Shown here: piece after piece, positions 15,846 to 25,389 of the stretch
How the letters are laid out: each line of letters opens with the position of its first letter
Position numbering within the stretch: position 1 is the first letter of the stretch
NCBI RefSeq assembly: GCF_008329645.1
Contig: NZ_CP043474.1
Span: 1,612,001-1,676,000, forward strand
Direction: 5' to 3'
DNA length: 64,000 nt
Origin: Mycolicibacterium grossiae
GTDB taxonomy: Bacteria; Actinomycetota; Actinomycetes; Mycobacteriales; Mycobacteriaceae
Notes under the pieces: generated by a model
The model's input: only the letters and a program-made list of their open reading frames with translations
Database searches by the model: none
Told to the model about the DNA's origin: nothing
Translations under genes and position numbers: made by a program

Positions 15846-16205
15846 CGCGGCGGCGACCGCCGGGTAGGTCTCGAAGGCCGCGCCCTCGGCGGCCACGGCC
15901 GCGAGCACGGCGGCGTCGGTGCAGACGACGGCCAGGCGCGTGCCGGCCAGGGTGCTCGTCACGCGCCGGCCCGCCCGCAGCAGCACGTCGAGGCACGACC
16001 GGCCGAACCGGTCGGTGCGGCTGACGTCGACCACCAGCACGCCGGGTGCGTAGACCAGCGCCATGTCGATGCAGGACGCCAGGGCGGCGGCCTCCTCCGG
16101 CCCGGCGCTGCCACGCACGGTCAGCAGGATGGTGCCGTCGGCCACCCGGGTGGAGACGTCGAAGGGGCGCCGGGTGAGTGGCCGCTGGCCGTTCCGTGAC
16201 TGCAC
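15804..16205 (-). CDS. STAS domain protein (anti-sigma antagonist-like)
   Basis: A 133-residue protein that is nearly all one STAS fold: FDVSTRVADGTILLTVRGSAG, then GVLVVDVSRTDRFGRSCLDVLL, with the serine and nearby DRFGRS loop where anti-sigma antagonists are phosphorylated. The start is GTG at 16205. Its last 42 bases overlap the convergent GAF-ANTAR gene. It may act in the same partner-switching network as the STAS/ATPase protein at 3976-4842, but this is only inferred. Confidence 0.75.
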   Translation of the reverse strand: MQSRNGQRPLTRRPFDVSTRVADGTILLTVRGSAGPEEAAALASCIDMALVYAPGVLVVDVSRTDRFGRSCLDVLLRAGRRVTSTLAGTRLAVVCTDAAVLAAVAAEGAAFETYPAVAAALTPPVMIDGASVA

Positions 16206-16275
16206 GATGCGGTAGTTACCCGTTCCGGCGACGTTTCACTCTCTGAAAGGAAACGCGGGTGTCAGTCGGCGGGTG

Positions 16276-16476
16276 TCAGTCGGTGGTGTCCCGCACCGCC
16301 CGCTGCACCCCGTCGCGGAGTTCGAAGACGTCGGTGGCGAAGGCCCCGACCACCGAGGCGATCTCCCCGGCGGCCGTGGCGACGATGGACGCCACCTGCC
16401 CGGCAGCCGATGCGCCGGATTCGACGAGTTCCTGCACCGCGTCCTTGACGATCTCCGCCCGGCTCAGCTCCTGCAT
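16276..16476 (-). CDS. Small helical protein downstream of BCCT transporter
   Basis: A 66-residue protein rich in Ala, Val and Glu (MQELSRAEIVKDAVQELVES, then ASIVATAAGEIASVVGAF). It looks amphipathic and helical, with no clear transmembrane segment and no cysteine. It starts 21 nt after the stop of the BCCT transporter gene on the same strand, so the two are probably co-transcribed. I do not recognise a family. A regulatory or membrane-associated role is possible. Confidence 0.6.
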   Translation of the reverse strand: MQELSRAEIVKDAVQELVESGASAAGQVASIVATAAGEIASVVGAFATDVFELRDGVQRAVRDTTD

Positions 16477-16497
16477 GGAATCAGTGTGCCACCGGAC

Positions 16498-18282
16498 TCA
16501 GTCGGCGTCGCCGTTGCCGACGGGCTTGCCGGACTCCAGCTTGTGGTAGCGGGTGACCAGGTCGAAGTTCTCGCCGTAGTGGCTGGCCCCGGTGATGACC
16601 GCCCGCTCGACCACCTCGGCGCTGCGCCGTTCGACGGCGACGATGCGGTCGTTGCGCAGGTCGCGGTACAGCGCCACGCACAGCAGCACCATCACGATGA
16701 CGAACGGCACGGCCGCGACGATGGTGAGGTTCTGCAATCCGGTCAGGGCCTCGTCACCGCCTCCGCCGATGATCAGCATGATCGCCGCGACGGCACCGGT
16801 CAGGGTGCCCCAGAAGACGACTGTGGCGCGCCGCGGCTCGTGGGAACCCTTCTCCGACAGTGACCCCATGACGATCGACGCGGCGTCGGCGCCCGAGACG
16901 AAGAAGATGGCCACCAGCACCATGACGAGCACCGTGGTGATGCCGGCCAGCGGCATGGTGTCGAGCAGCTTGAACAGCGCGCCGGTGCTGTCGACGGAGC
17001 CGTCGGCGCCGACCATGTCGCCGACGGTGCGCTGGCGGTCGATGGCCGCGCCGCCGAAGATCGCGAACCAGAGCAGGCTCACCAGCGTCGGCACCAGGAG
17101 CACGCCGGTGACGAACTGGCGGATCGTGCGGCCACGGCTGATGCGGGCGATGAACATGCCGACGAACGGCGTCCACGACACCCACCATGCCCAGTAGAAG
17201 ATGGTCCAGCCCGACAGCCACGCCGCCAGCTCGGCGTCGCCGTTGGCGTCGGTCCGCGCGCTCATCGCGACGAAGTCGCGGACGTAGTCGCCGAGTGCGC
17301 TCGGGATCAGGTTGAGGATCAGCAGCGTCGGCCCCGCGACGAACACGAACACCGCGAGCACCAGCGCCAGCGCCATGTTGATGTTGGACAGCCACTGGAT
17401 TCCGCGCGCGATGCCCGAGACGGCCGACAGCACGAAGGCGATGGTCAGCACGGCGATGATCGTGACGAGGATCGGCGTGCCGACGGTGCCCACCCAGCCG
17501 TTGAACTCCAGCCCGTCGCCGATCTGCAGCGCGCCCAGGCCGAGCGACGCGGCCGACCCGAACAGCGTCGCGAAGATCGCGAGGATGTCGATGACCTTGC
17601 CCGCCGGACCGTTGGCCCGGTCGCCGAACAGCGACGTGAACGCCGCGGACAGCAGGCCCGCGCGGCCCTTGCGGTACATGCCGTAGCCGATGGCCAGCCC
17701 CACCACCGCGTAGATCGCCCACGGATGCAGGCCCCAGTGGAACATCGTGGTGGCCATGGCCGTCTGGAACGCCGCATCCGACTGCGCCTCGCTGGTGCCC
17801 GGCGGCGGGGTGACGAAGTGGTTGAGCGGTTCGGCGACGCCCCAGAACATCAGGCCGATGCCCATGCCGGCGCTGAACATCATGGCGATCCACGACGTCG
17901 TGCGGAACTCCGGCTGCTCGTCGTCACATCCCAGCGGGATGCGGCCGTACTTGCTCGCGGCCAGCCACAGCACGTAGATGACGAAGAAGCTCGCCGCGAG
18001 GACGAAGAACCAGCCGAGCCCCTTGATGGCGGCGTCCTTGGTGCCCGCCGAGATCGAGGACAGGCTCGACGTGTCGAGCAGACCCCACACCACGAACGCG
18101 ATCGAGATGACGCCCGTGACGCCGAACACCACCCAGTCGCGACCGGGGTTGGCCTCCCTCGGGCGGACCGGCTCGGTGATCGGGGCGAGCGGGTTGGCGG
18201 TGGCCGGGTCGGCGGCGGCGCCAGTCGCGTCCGGATCCGGTGCGTCGGCGTGTCGTGCCTCGCCGGTGGTGTCGAGCGACAT
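16498..18282 (-). CDS. BCCT family (betaine/carnitine/choline) transporter
   Basis: A 594-residue membrane transporter with about 12 hydrophobic segments after a hydrophilic N-terminal tail of roughly 45 residues. The BCCT hallmark is clear: FYWAWWVSWTPFVGMFIAR followed by ISRGRTIRQF, the tryptophan-rich trimethylammonium-binding segment. It imports compounds such as glycine betaine using a sodium or proton gradient. The neighbouring oxygenase and demethylase genes suggest that betaine is taken up as a carbon and nitrogen source as well as an osmolyte. Confidence 0.9.
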   Translation of the reverse strand: MSLDTTGEARHADAPDPDATGAAADPATANPLAPITEPVRPREANPGRDWVVFGVTGVISIAFVVWGLLDTSSLSSISAGTKDAAIKGLGWFFVLAASFFVIYVLWLAASKYGRIPLGCDDEQPEFRTTSWIAMMFSAGMGIGLMFWGVAEPLNHFVTPPPGTSEAQSDAAFQTAMATTMFHWGLHPWAIYAVVGLAIGYGMYRKGRAGLLSAAFTSLFGDRANGPAGKVIDILAIFATLFGSAASLGLGALQIGDGLEFNGWVGTVGTPILVTIIAVLTIAFVLSAVSGIARGIQWLSNINMALALVLAVFVFVAGPTLLILNLIPSALGDYVRDFVAMSARTDANGDAELAAWLSGWTIFYWAWWVSWTPFVGMFIARISRGRTIRQFVTGVLLVPTLVSLLWFAIFGGAAIDRQRTVGDMVGADGSVDSTGALFKLLDTMPLAGITTVLVMVLVAIFFVSGADAASIVMGSLSEKGSHEPRRATVVFWGTLTGAVAAIMLIIGGGGDEALTGLQNLTIVAAVPFVIVMVLLCVALYRDLRNDRIVAVERRSAEVVERAVITGASHYGENFDLVTRYHKLESGKPVGNGDAD

Positions 18283-18391
18283 CGGTGAACCTCGCGTCCG
18301 TGGAAGTGGCAGTCATTACACCCCATCGAGCGATCGGTCGAGGACCATTCGCGCGATGTGGCCGTATTCAGTTGTCGGTCAGGCCAAGCGG

Positions 18392-19186
18392 TCAACCGGT
18401 GTGGCCGAGCCGCCTGCTGATCGCCGCGGCGCCGGCGGTCACCATCTCGGCGACCACCTCGAAACGGCTCGGGGTGAGGCGGTAGGCGGGGCCCGAAACG
18501 CTCAGCGCCGCAACGACCGTGCCGCTGGCATCGCGGACCGGGGCCCCCACGGCGTTGAGGCCGATCTCGAGTTCCTCACAGGCCGAGGCCCACCCGCTGG
18601 TGCGGACGAAACGCAGCTGTTCGAGGAGGTCGTCGAGCGACGACAGGGTGTGCGGAGTGAACCCGGCCAGGGCGTCGCCCAACAGTGCGCGCAGCGCACC
18701 GTCGTCGAGCCCGGAGAGCAGTGCCTTGCCGCTGGAGGTCGCGTGGGCGGGGCAGTTCTGGCCCACCCAGCTGCGCAGCGCGATCTCGGCCGGGCCGACG
18801 GCCTCGACGACGTTGACGATGCGGTCGCCGTCGAGGATCGCCAGGTTGGTGGTCTCGCCGGTCTGCTGGGCCAGCCGGTCGCAGATCGCCTGACCCTCCT
18901 TGGCGAGGTCCATGCGGGCGCTCGTCGATCCGGCGAGGCGCACGATCGCAAAGCCCAACCGGTACTTGCCGCGGTCGGCGAGTTGCTCGACGAAGCCGCG
19001 CGATTCGAGCACCGCGACGAGGCGGGACACCGTCGACTTGTGGACGCCGAGTTCGCCCGCGATCTCGGTGACACCGGCGCTGCCGAGTTTGCCGATGATC
19101 TCCAGGACGGTGAGCGCACGGTCCACCGACTGCACGGCCGCAGCGCTCTTCTCCCGGGGCGGGGTGTCGACGCGTCGCGGGGGCAT
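18392..19186 (-). CDS. IclR family transcriptional regulator
   Basis: A 264-residue regulator. An N-terminal winged helix-turn-helix covers about residues 17-75 (GVTEIAGELGVHKSTVSRLV), and a C-terminal IclR effector domain shows SGKALLSGL and LEIGLNAVGAPVRDASG. The ATG at 19186 is used; a GTG at 19219 would add 11 residues. It lies 15-48 nt after the stop of the Rieske oxygenase gene on the same strand, so it may be part of the betaine operon and regulate it. Confidence 0.9.
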   Translation of the reverse strand: MPPRRVDTPPREKSAAAVQSVDRALTVLEIIGKLGSAGVTEIAGELGVHKSTVSRLVAVLESRGFVEQLADRGKYRLGFAIVRLAGSTSARMDLAKEGQAICDRLAQQTGETTNLAILDGDRIVNVVEAVGPAEIALRSWVGQNCPAHATSSGKALLSGLDDGALRALLGDALAGFTPHTLSSLDDLLEQLRFVRTSGWASACEELEIGLNAVGAPVRDASGTVVAALSVSGPAYRLTPSRFEVVAEMVTAGAAAISRRLGHTG

Positions 19187-19234
19187 GGCGCGTCCAGTGT
19201 AGGAAACGGTGATGGTCACGGTGCGGCCCGTCCC

Positions 19235-20398
19235 CTAGGCGTCGTCCAAGATGCTGGTCAGCCAGCTGTGGAACTCACCGATGTGGTGCTCGGCGGGCAC
19301 CAGGACGCCGCCGGTGCGGTATGCGCGCGACGACATCGCGGGTTGGGTCCGCTCGCACGCGTCGAAGTCCTGCATGTTGACCCGGTGGAACAGCTCGACC
19401 GAACGGCGCAGGTCCATGTTTTGCTCGACCACCTCCGGCAGGTACAGCCAGTCGCACTCGACCACGGTGCGGTCGGCGGCCATGGGATACATCCGGTGGA
19501 AGATCACGTGGTCGGGCACCAGGCTGATGAAGACGTTCGGCCGCACCGTGATCGCGTAGTAGCGGCGGTCCTGCTCCTCGCTGACGCCGGGGATGCGGTC
19601 CAGCCCGGAGCCGCCGTCGATGGTGAATCCGCTGACGTTCTCGCCGAACAGCGCGCCGTGCCCCACGAAGTACTGGGCTGCCAGACCGTCGGCGAACTCC
19701 GGCAGCACCTCGGTGAGTTCGGGATGGATGGTGGCGCAGTGGTAGCACTCCATGAAGTTCTCGACGATCAACTTCCAGTTGGCCTTCACGTCGTATACGA
19801 CGCGGCGGCCCACCGACAGCGCCGAGACGCCGTAGTTCTCCACCGCCGCCACGTCGCCGAGACGCGCGGAGACGGTGCCGACGACGTCGGTCTCGAACGA
19901 CGGCGGGTCGTCGGCCAGACAGACCCAGGCGTAGCCGAGCCACTCGCGCAGCTCGACGCGGACGAGGCCCCACCGCGTGCGGTCGATGCGGGTGCCGTCC
20001 GCCTCGGTGAGCGACCCGAGATTCGGTGCGGCCGCCAGCCTTCCGTCGAGGTGGTAGGTCCAGGCGTGATACGGACAGCGCAGGTGGCGCGTCACCTCGC
20101 CGGCGTCCTCGGTGCACAGCATCGCGCCGCGGTGGCGGCAGACGTTGAGGAAGGCGTTCAGAGCACCGGTGCGGTCCCGGACGACGAGCACGCTCTCGCG
20201 TCCGATCTGGACCTTGCGGAAGGATCCGGCGGTGGCCAGGTCGGCGCTGCGCACGGCGCAGAACCACATCTGCTCGAAGACGCGGTCCTGCTCGGCGGCG
20301 AAGACGTCCGGATCGCAGTAGTAGCGGCCGGCGAGCGTGGGCACCAGGCTGCTGCCCGACGATGCGGTGGGCGTGGGGGATTCGTCGATGGTCGTCAC
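19235..20398 (-). CDS. Rieske non-heme iron oxygenase alpha subunit (GbcA-like)
   Basis: A 387-residue ring-hydroxylase-type oxygenase. The Rieske site is C87-R-H89 and C108-PY-H111. The mononuclear iron site is in the helix [15 protein letters not shown] (H220, H225). In this operon the likely reaction is N-demethylation of glycine betaine to dimethylglycine and formaldehyde, as done by GbcA; stachydrine or carnitine demethylation is the alternative. The GTG start overlaps the sarcosine oxidase stop by 4 nt. No ferredoxin reductase (GbcB) gene is in the window. Confidence 0.85.
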   Translation of the reverse strand: MTTIDESPTPTASSGSSLVPTLAGRYYCDPDVFAAEQDRVFEQMWFCAVRSADLATAGSFRKVQIGRESVLVVRDRTGALNAFLNVCRHRGAMLCTEDAGEVTRHLRCPYHAWTYHLDGRLAAAPNLGSLTEADGTRIDRTRWGLVRVELREWLGYAWVCLADDPPSFETDVVGTVSARLGDVAAVENYGVSALSVGRRVVYDVKANWKLIVENFMECYHCATIHPELTEVLPEFADGLAAQYFVGHGALFGENVSGFTIDGGSGLDRIPGVSEEQDRRYYAITVRPNVFISLVPDHVIFHRMYPMAADRTVVECDWLYLPEVVEQNMDLRRSVELFHRVNMQDFDACERTQPAMSSRAYRTGGVLVPAEHHIGEFHSWLTSILDDA

Positions 20399-21546
20399 GT
20401 GGTCACCAGTCGTCGGGGGTCGAAGAGGCCGATCGGGTGGTGGGTCACGCCGTCGATGGCGAGGTCGGCGAGCACCTCGCCGACGACCGGCACGAACTTG
20501 AAGCCGTGGCCCGAGAAGCCGCACGCCACGGTCACGTTGGCGTAGCCCTCGGGACGGGTGATGACGAAGTGCTCGTCGGGAGTGTTGGAGTACATGCACG
20601 TGGCGGTGTGCACCGCCGGGCCGGACAGCGCGGGCAGCAGCTGGATGACGCGCTCGCGCATCTCGTCGACCTCGCGGTCGGTGACCGTGCGGTCGATCGT
20701 CTCGGGCGTGCACTCGCGCCCCTTACGGAAGAACGCCGTCTTGACTCCGCCGCGGGGGCCGTCGATGGCGGGGAAGCCGTAGATCTGCTGCCCGCGGGCA
20801 TTCTCGTCGATGTAGACGGGATGGTCCTCGAAGGCGGCGGTGCCGCCGACGGGGTCCAGCCAGTACAGCACCTGACGTTCGATGGTGATGGGGATGCCGA
20901 GTTCGGTGAGCAGCGCGGGCGCCCATGCTCCCGGGCACACGACGAGTTGGCCCGCGGTGTAGCTGCCGCGCGCGGTCCGTACCTCGACGCCGCGGGGTCC
21001 ATCGGACCACTCGAGCACCGGCTCGTCGAACCGAAGCGTGGCGCCTTCGCGCGCGGCGAGGTCGAGGTGGGCGGCGACCGTCAGCTCGGGGCGGGCGAAC
21101 CCGGCCTTCGCCTCGTAGAGCGCGACGTCGCCCGCGCCCGGGGTGAGCGTCGGGAAGCGGCGCCGGATCTCGGCGGCGTCGAGCATCTCGTGCGGCAGCG
21201 ACCACTCGGTCGCGGCGCGTTGGCTGCCGGCCACCGTGAGGCAGTCCGGCGGCCCGACGAACAGTCCACCGGTGAGGCGGTACACCTCGCGGCCGCTGCG
21301 TTCGGCGAGTTCGGCCCACAGCTCGTAGGCCCGCAGCAGCAGGGGGACGTAGGCGGGGTCCTCGAAGTAGGACTGGCGGATGATGCGCGACCCGCCGTGG
21401 CTGGAGCCGCGGTCGTGCGCCGGACCGAACCGGTCGAGTCCCAGGACGCGCACCCCGCGGCGGGCGAGGTGGTAGGCCGCGGCGCTGCCCATCCCGCCCA
21501 GTCCGACGACGATCGCGTCGAAGTGTCTCTCGGACAACGCCTTCAC
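20395..21546 (-). CDS. Monomeric sarcosine oxidase-like FAD enzyme
   Basis: A 383-residue flavoprotein. The FAD-binding fold begins [20 protein letters not shown]. The flavin-attachment cysteine of monomeric sarcosine oxidases is visible as Cys317 in [15 protein letters not shown], and the C-terminal [15 protein letters not shown] is typical. It would oxidise sarcosine to glycine, formaldehyde and hydrogen peroxide. The GTG start overlaps the stop of the upstream dimethylglycine oxidase-like gene, and the stop overlaps the oxygenase gene. Confidence 0.9.
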   Translation of the reverse strand: MKALSERHFDAIVVGLGGMGSAAAYHLARRGVRVLGLDRFGPAHDRGSSHGGSRIIRQSYFEDPAYVPLLLRAYELWAELAERSGREVYRLTGGLFVGPPDCLTVAGSQRAATEWSLPHEMLDAAEIRRRFPTLTPGAGDVALYEAKAGFARPELTVAAHLDLAAREGATLRFDEPVLEWSDGPRGVEVRTARGSYTAGQLVVCPGAWAPALLTELGIPITIERQVLYWLDPVGGTAAFEDHPVYIDENARGQQIYGFPAIDGPRGGVKTAFFRKGRECTPETIDRTVTDREVDEMRERVIQLLPALSGPAVHTATCMYSNTPDEHFVITRPEGYANVTVACGFSGHGFKFVPVVGEVLADLAIDGVTHHPIGLFDPRRLVTT

Positions 21547-23987
21547 CTCCGGATCAGAGCCATCTCGGGGTCGACCACCGGCTCGGCGTGCACGGTGGCG
21601 CGGTACGTGGTGGTCAGGTAGTCGACGCTGACTGCGGTTCCGACGGCGACGTCGGCGGGCAGCCAGGCATACGCGATGGACCGCCCGATGGTGGGCGAGT
21701 AGCCGGCGCTGGTGACGTAGCCGACGTTGGCGGTCTCGTCGCCGAGGCGGACCGGCTCCTTGCCGAGGACCACGGCGTCCGGGGCGTCGAACACGATGCT
21801 GCGCAACACCGTCGATGGCGCGGGCGCGGACTCCAGGGCGGCCCGCCCCACGAAGTCGCCCTTCTTCGCCGAGACCGCGAAGCCGAGACCCGCTGCGGCG
21901 GGGGAGTGTTCGGCGGTGACGTCGGTGCCCCAGGCGCGGTAGCCCTTCTCCAGGCGCAGGGCGTTGAAGGCGATCCGGCCCGCGGCGATCGCGCGGTGCG
22001 CGCGGCCGGCCTCGGCGAGCGCGTCCCACAGCGCGAGTCCGTGTTCGGCGGAGGTGTAGATCTCCCAGCCGAGGTCGCCGACGTAGGACACCCGCAGCAT
22101 GGTCACCGGCACCGAGCCGATGAAGGTGCGCACGGCGCGGAAGTATCCGAAGGCGCCGTGCGACAGGTCCGCCGCGCACAGCGGCGCCACCACGTCGCGG
22201 GCGCGCGGGCCCCACACGCCGATGCAGCAGGTGCCGCCGGTGACGTCGCGGATCGTCACGCCCGCATCGGGCAGGTGCCGGGTCATCCAGTCGAGGTCCA
22301 GCGGGCCGTTGGCACCGACCTGGAAGACGTCGTCGGCGAGCCGCGCGACGGTGAGATCGCTGCGGACGCCGCCGGTCTCGTCGAGCATCAGCGTGTAGGT
22401 GACCGCCCCGACGCGCTTGTCGACGTCGTTGGTGGTGAGGTGCTGGAGGAAGGCGCAGGCGCCCGGCCCGCTGACCTCGTAGCGCGTCAACGGCGTCATG
22501 TCGTAGAACGCCACGTGCTCGCGCGTCCAGCGCGCCTCGGCGATCGCGATGGGGGACCAGAAGCGCGCCGACCACTCGTCGCGCGCGGGGAACGCGACGC
22601 CGTCGGCGGCCAGCTCGTCGACCAGCGCGGCGTTCGCCTCGTACCAGGCCGGCCGCTCCCAGCAGCCGCCCTCGAAGAAGTGCGCCCCGAGGTCGACCTG
22701 CCTGCCGTGGAACGGGCTGACCCGCAGGTTGCGCGGTGCGGCGCGGTACTGGTGGGGGTGGACGATGTCGTACACCTCGACGAAGGCCTGGGAGCTGGTC
22801 GCGAGGATGAAGTCGCCGCTCGTGGCGGGCACCTCGAAGCGGTAGAGGTCGCACTCGTGGACGTCGGTGCCGGGCGTGCCCTCGAGGATCCACTCGGCCA
22901 TGGCCTTGGCCACGCCCGCGGAGTGCGTCACCCACACCGCCTCGGCCACCCAGAGACCGGCGAGGTCGCGGTGCTCGCCCATGATCGAGAAGCCGTCGGG
23001 GGTGAAGGAGAAGATGCCGTTGAAGCCCTCCTCGACCTTCGCGTCGCCGAGTGCCGGGAGCAGGTCGACGCTCGCCGCCCAGCCGGGGGCGAAGTCGTCC
23101 TCGGTGAACGGCAGCATCGACGGCATCGCCTCCCCGGCGGTGTCGGTCAGCAGCGAAGTCATGTCGACCGGCATGGGTCGGTGGCCGTAGAAACCGATGC
23201 CGAGGCGGTCCCCGTACTCGCGGTAGTAGAGGTCGCGGTCCTGGTGGCGCAGGATCGGCAACCGGGCGTCGTCGGGTCCGACAACGGGCCTGCGCAGCTC
23301 GGGCAGCTGCCCGGTCCTGGCGAACTGGTGGGCCATCGGCACCAGCGGCACCGTCAGGCCGACGCGGGCGCCGAGTTCGGCGCCCCAGAATCCGGCGGCG
23401 GACACCACGACGTCAGCGTCGAACACCTCACCCGCCGCCGTGCGCACGCCGGTGACGCGGCCGCCGCGGGTGAGGACGTCGACGACCTCCTGCTCGCCGA
23501 GGAAGCGCGCGCCGCGGGTGCCGGCCCGCTCGGCCTGGGCGACGGCGGCGCGCAGGGCCCTGGCCAGGCCGTCGGTGGGGGTGCGGAACCCGCCGAGGAT
23601 GCGCTCGGGGTCCAGCAGGGGGTGCAGGGCCGCGCACTGCCGGGCATCGAGCAATTCGCCCGGGATGCCCCAGGACCGCGCCCAGCCGTGGCGGCGGTGC
23701 AGGTCCACCCACCGCTGTTCGGTGGTCGCGACCTCGAGTCCGCCGACCTGGGTGAAGGCGTCGAGCGCGACGAACTTGTCGACCGTGTAGCGGGCGAACT
23801 CGGTCATCGTCTTCGACGGATTGGTCTGGAACACCAGACCCGGGGCGTGCGACGTGGAGCCGCCCGTGGTGAACAACGGTCCGCGGTCCAGCACGGTGAC
23901 GTCCGTGCAGCCGCGGGCGGTCAATTCGTCCGCGAGTGAGGTGCCGACGATCCCGGCGCCGATGACGACGACCTTGGGCTGAGCCAT
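21543..23987 (-). CDS. Dimethylglycine oxidase-like FAD/GcvT fusion protein
   Basis: An 814-residue two-part enzyme. The first 380 or so residues are an FAD-dependent amine oxidase with [17 protein letters not shown] and [14 protein letters not shown], whose histidine is the expected covalent flavin site. The second half, from about residue 425, is a GcvT-like folate domain with [16 protein letters not shown] and [15 protein letters not shown]. It would demethylate dimethylglycine to sarcosine and pass the one-carbon unit to tetrahydrofolate. It is the first gene of the three-gene catabolic operon; the ATG at 23987 is used rather than an earlier one at 24062. Confidence 0.9.
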   Translation of the reverse strand: MAQPKVVVIGAGIVGTSLADELTARGCTDVTVLDRGPLFTTGGSTSHAPGLVFQTNPSKTMTEFARYTVDKFVALDAFTQVGGLEVATTEQRWVDLHRRHGWARSWGIPGELLDARQCAALHPLLDPERILGGFRTPTDGLARALRAAVAQAERAGTRGARFLGEQEVVDVLTRGGRVTGVRTAAGEVFDADVVVSAAGFWGAELGARVGLTVPLVPMAHQFARTGQLPELRRPVVGPDDARLPILRHQDRDLYYREYGDRLGIGFYGHRPMPVDMTSLLTDTAGEAMPSMLPFTEDDFAPGWAASVDLLPALGDAKVEEGFNGIFSFTPDGFSIMGEHRDLAGLWVAEAVWVTHSAGVAKAMAEWILEGTPGTDVHECDLYRFEVPATSGDFILATSSQAFVEVYDIVHPHQYRAAPRNLRVSPFHGRQVDLGAHFFEGGCWERPAWYEANAALVDELAADGVAFPARDEWSARFWSPIAIAEARWTREHVAFYDMTPLTRYEVSGPGACAFLQHLTTNDVDKRVGAVTYTLMLDETGGVRSDLTVARLADDVFQVGANGPLDLDWMTRHLPDAGVTIRDVTGGTCCIGVWGPRARDVVAPLCAADLSHGAFGYFRAVRTFIGSVPVTMLRVSYVGDLGWEIYTSAEHGLALWDALAEAGRAHRAIAAGRIAFNALRLEKGYRAWGTDVTAEHSPAAAGLGFAVSAKKGDFVGRAALESAPAPSTVLRSIVFDAPDAVVLGKEPVRLGDETANVGYVTSAGYSPTIGRSIAYAWLPADVAVGTAVSVDYLTTTYRATVHAEPVVDPEMALIRR

Positions 23988-23997
23988 ACTCTGCTCC

Positions 23998-24034
23998 TGT
24001 TGCGCTATGAGCAACCAATGCGTATCGCGCAACA
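23998..24034. promoter_or_regulatory. Inverted repeat upstream of betaine operon, candidate IclR operator
   Basis: Two perfect 8-bp arms, TGTTGCGC at 23998-24005 and GCGCAACA at 24027-24034, flank 21 bases, just upstream of the dimethylglycine oxidase start. A nested GTTGC-N7-GCAAC palindrome is also present. The position suits control of the catabolic operon by the IclR regulator, which is an inference. Confidence 0.5.
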
Positions 24035-24171
24035 GTATGCGACCGGCTCCCGGCCGCCGCAACCGAAGGACCGTTTGGTGCTCCCAGGCCTCGGGTACAA
24101 CGTGCGAACGCTGCAGCCCGGACGGCGTCTGACCACGCGCGCAAGCGCATCACGCACTGAAAGGCGCACTC

Positions 24172-24276
24172 GTGCTCGACTTCATCTGCCCGACCTGCGG
24201 ACGTCTCGGATTCGACGAGGTGGTCTGCACCCGGTGCGACGCCCCCAGCGGTGGCGCCGTCGGGACGGAGAGCTGA
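24172..24276 (+). CDS. 34-residue zinc-ribbon microprotein
   Basis: A tiny gene with a GTG start and a purine-rich upstream site (CTGAAAGG, 7 nt before). The protein has two CxxC knuckles, CPTC near residue 6 and CTRC near residue 19, separated by 9 residues, the usual form of a rubredoxin-like or zinc-ribbon fold. It ends in a small Gly/Ser tail. The esterase gene begins 1 nt after its stop, so the two are coupled. Function is unknown; many such microproteins bind nucleic acid or act as partners. Confidence 0.6.
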   Translation: MLDFICPTCGRLGFDEVVCTRCDAPSGGAVGTES

Positions 24277-24277
24277 C

Positions 24278-25381
24278 ATGGGCATCGACTCGCTGATCCC
24301 GCACCCCACCGAAGTCGTGCTGGCCGCGACCCGCTTCTACTCCGGCCTTCCCGTCGTGGGCAAGCACCTCGAACCGTTCGCGGGCCTGACCGCGATGGCG
24401 ATGTGGGGTGGCCACTACGCATCGCCCGCGGTCAAGGCCGCCGTCACCCGCCGCATCGCGCCCGCGCAGGCCGCGTCGGTCGGCGACGACGTGATCTCGA
24501 CGAGCCGCATCCCGCCGTACCTCAGCTTCCGCGGGCAGCGCCGGCGGTGCCTGCACCGCAGCGGCGTGCGCTACGGCAACCACCCGTCGCAGGTGCTCGA
24601 CGTGTGGCGCCGCCCCGACCTGCCGCCGGACGCGCCGGTGTTGCTGTTCGTCCCCGGCGGCGCCTGGGTGCAGGGCACCCGCGTCTTGCAGGGTCACACC
24701 CTGCTCGACCACCTGGTCAAGCAGGGCTGGGTCTGCCTCACCATGGACTACCGGGTGTCACCGGTGCACGCCTGGCCACGCCACATCGCCGACGTCAACG
24801 CGGCAATCGCCTGGGCGCGGGCCAACGTCGACCGCTTCGGCGGCAACCGCGACTTCGTGGCGCTCGCCGGGTGTTCCGCCGGTGGCCACATGGCCGCACT
24901 GGCCGGCCTGACCCCGGGCGACGAGCGCTTCCGCGGCGAGCTGACCGAGGACGCCGACACGTCGGTGGACGCCGTCGTCGGGATCTACGGCCGCTACGAC
25001 TGGCAGGACCGCTCCACCCCGGCGCGACGCAGCTTCCAGACGTTCCTGGAGCGAGTCGTCGTGCGGCGCAAGCAGTCCGAGCACCCCGACGTGTTCGAGG
25101 CCGCATCACCCATGGCGCGGGTGCACGCCGGCGCGCCGCCGTTCTACCTCATCCACGGCGAGCAGGACACCATCATCCCGGTCGGCGAGGCGCACGCCTT
25201 CCGCGACCGGCTGCGGGAGGTGTCGCGCAACCCGGTCGGCTACTACGAGGTTCCGCGGGCCGGACACGCCTTCGACCTCGTCGACACCTCGCATGCGCGC
25301 CGCTGCGCCGTCGAGGTCGCCAAGTTCCTCAACGAGACGCACGAGCGCCGCACGCACGTCGCGGCGGTCGCCGCGGGGTAG
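24278..25381 (+). CDS. Alpha/beta hydrolase (Lip-type esterase)
   Basis: A 367-residue hydrolase of the hormone-sensitive-lipase-like group. The oxyanion segment is FVPGGAWVQG (PGG rather than HGG), the nucleophile elbow is GCSAGGHMAA, the acid is in GEQDTIIP and the histidine in RAGHAFDLVD. The N-terminal 100 residues with MAMWGGHYASPAVKAAVTRR form a cap. The ATG at 24278 is preferred over a GTG-type start at 24251, which would overlap the zinc-ribbon gene. It begins a three-gene run with an epimerase and a monooxygenase. Confidence 0.85.
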   Translation: MGIDSLIPHPTEVVLAATRFYSGLPVVGKHLEPFAGLTAMAMWGGHYASPAVKAAVTRRIAPAQAASVGDDVISTSRIPPYLSFRGQRRRCLHRSGVRYGNHPSQVLDVWRRPDLPPDAPVLLFVPGGAWVQGTRVLQGHTLLDHLVKQGWVCLTMDYRVSPVHAWPRHIADVNAAIAWARANVDRFGGNRDFVALAGCSAGGHMAALAGLTPGDERFRGELTEDADTSVDAVVGIYGRYDWQDRSTPARRSFQTFLERVVVRRKQSEHPDVFEAASPMARVHAGAPPFYLIHGEQDTIIPVGEAHAFRDRLREVSRNPVGYYEVPRAGHAFDLVDTSHARRCAVEVAKFLNETHERRTHVAAVAAG

Positions 25382-25389
25382 GGGCCAGG

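Noticed and set aside
24000..24296. 98-codon plus-strand frame upstream of the esterase
   Set aside because: It runs through the operator-like inverted repeat from a non-conserved TTG and in another frame than the zinc-ribbon gene.
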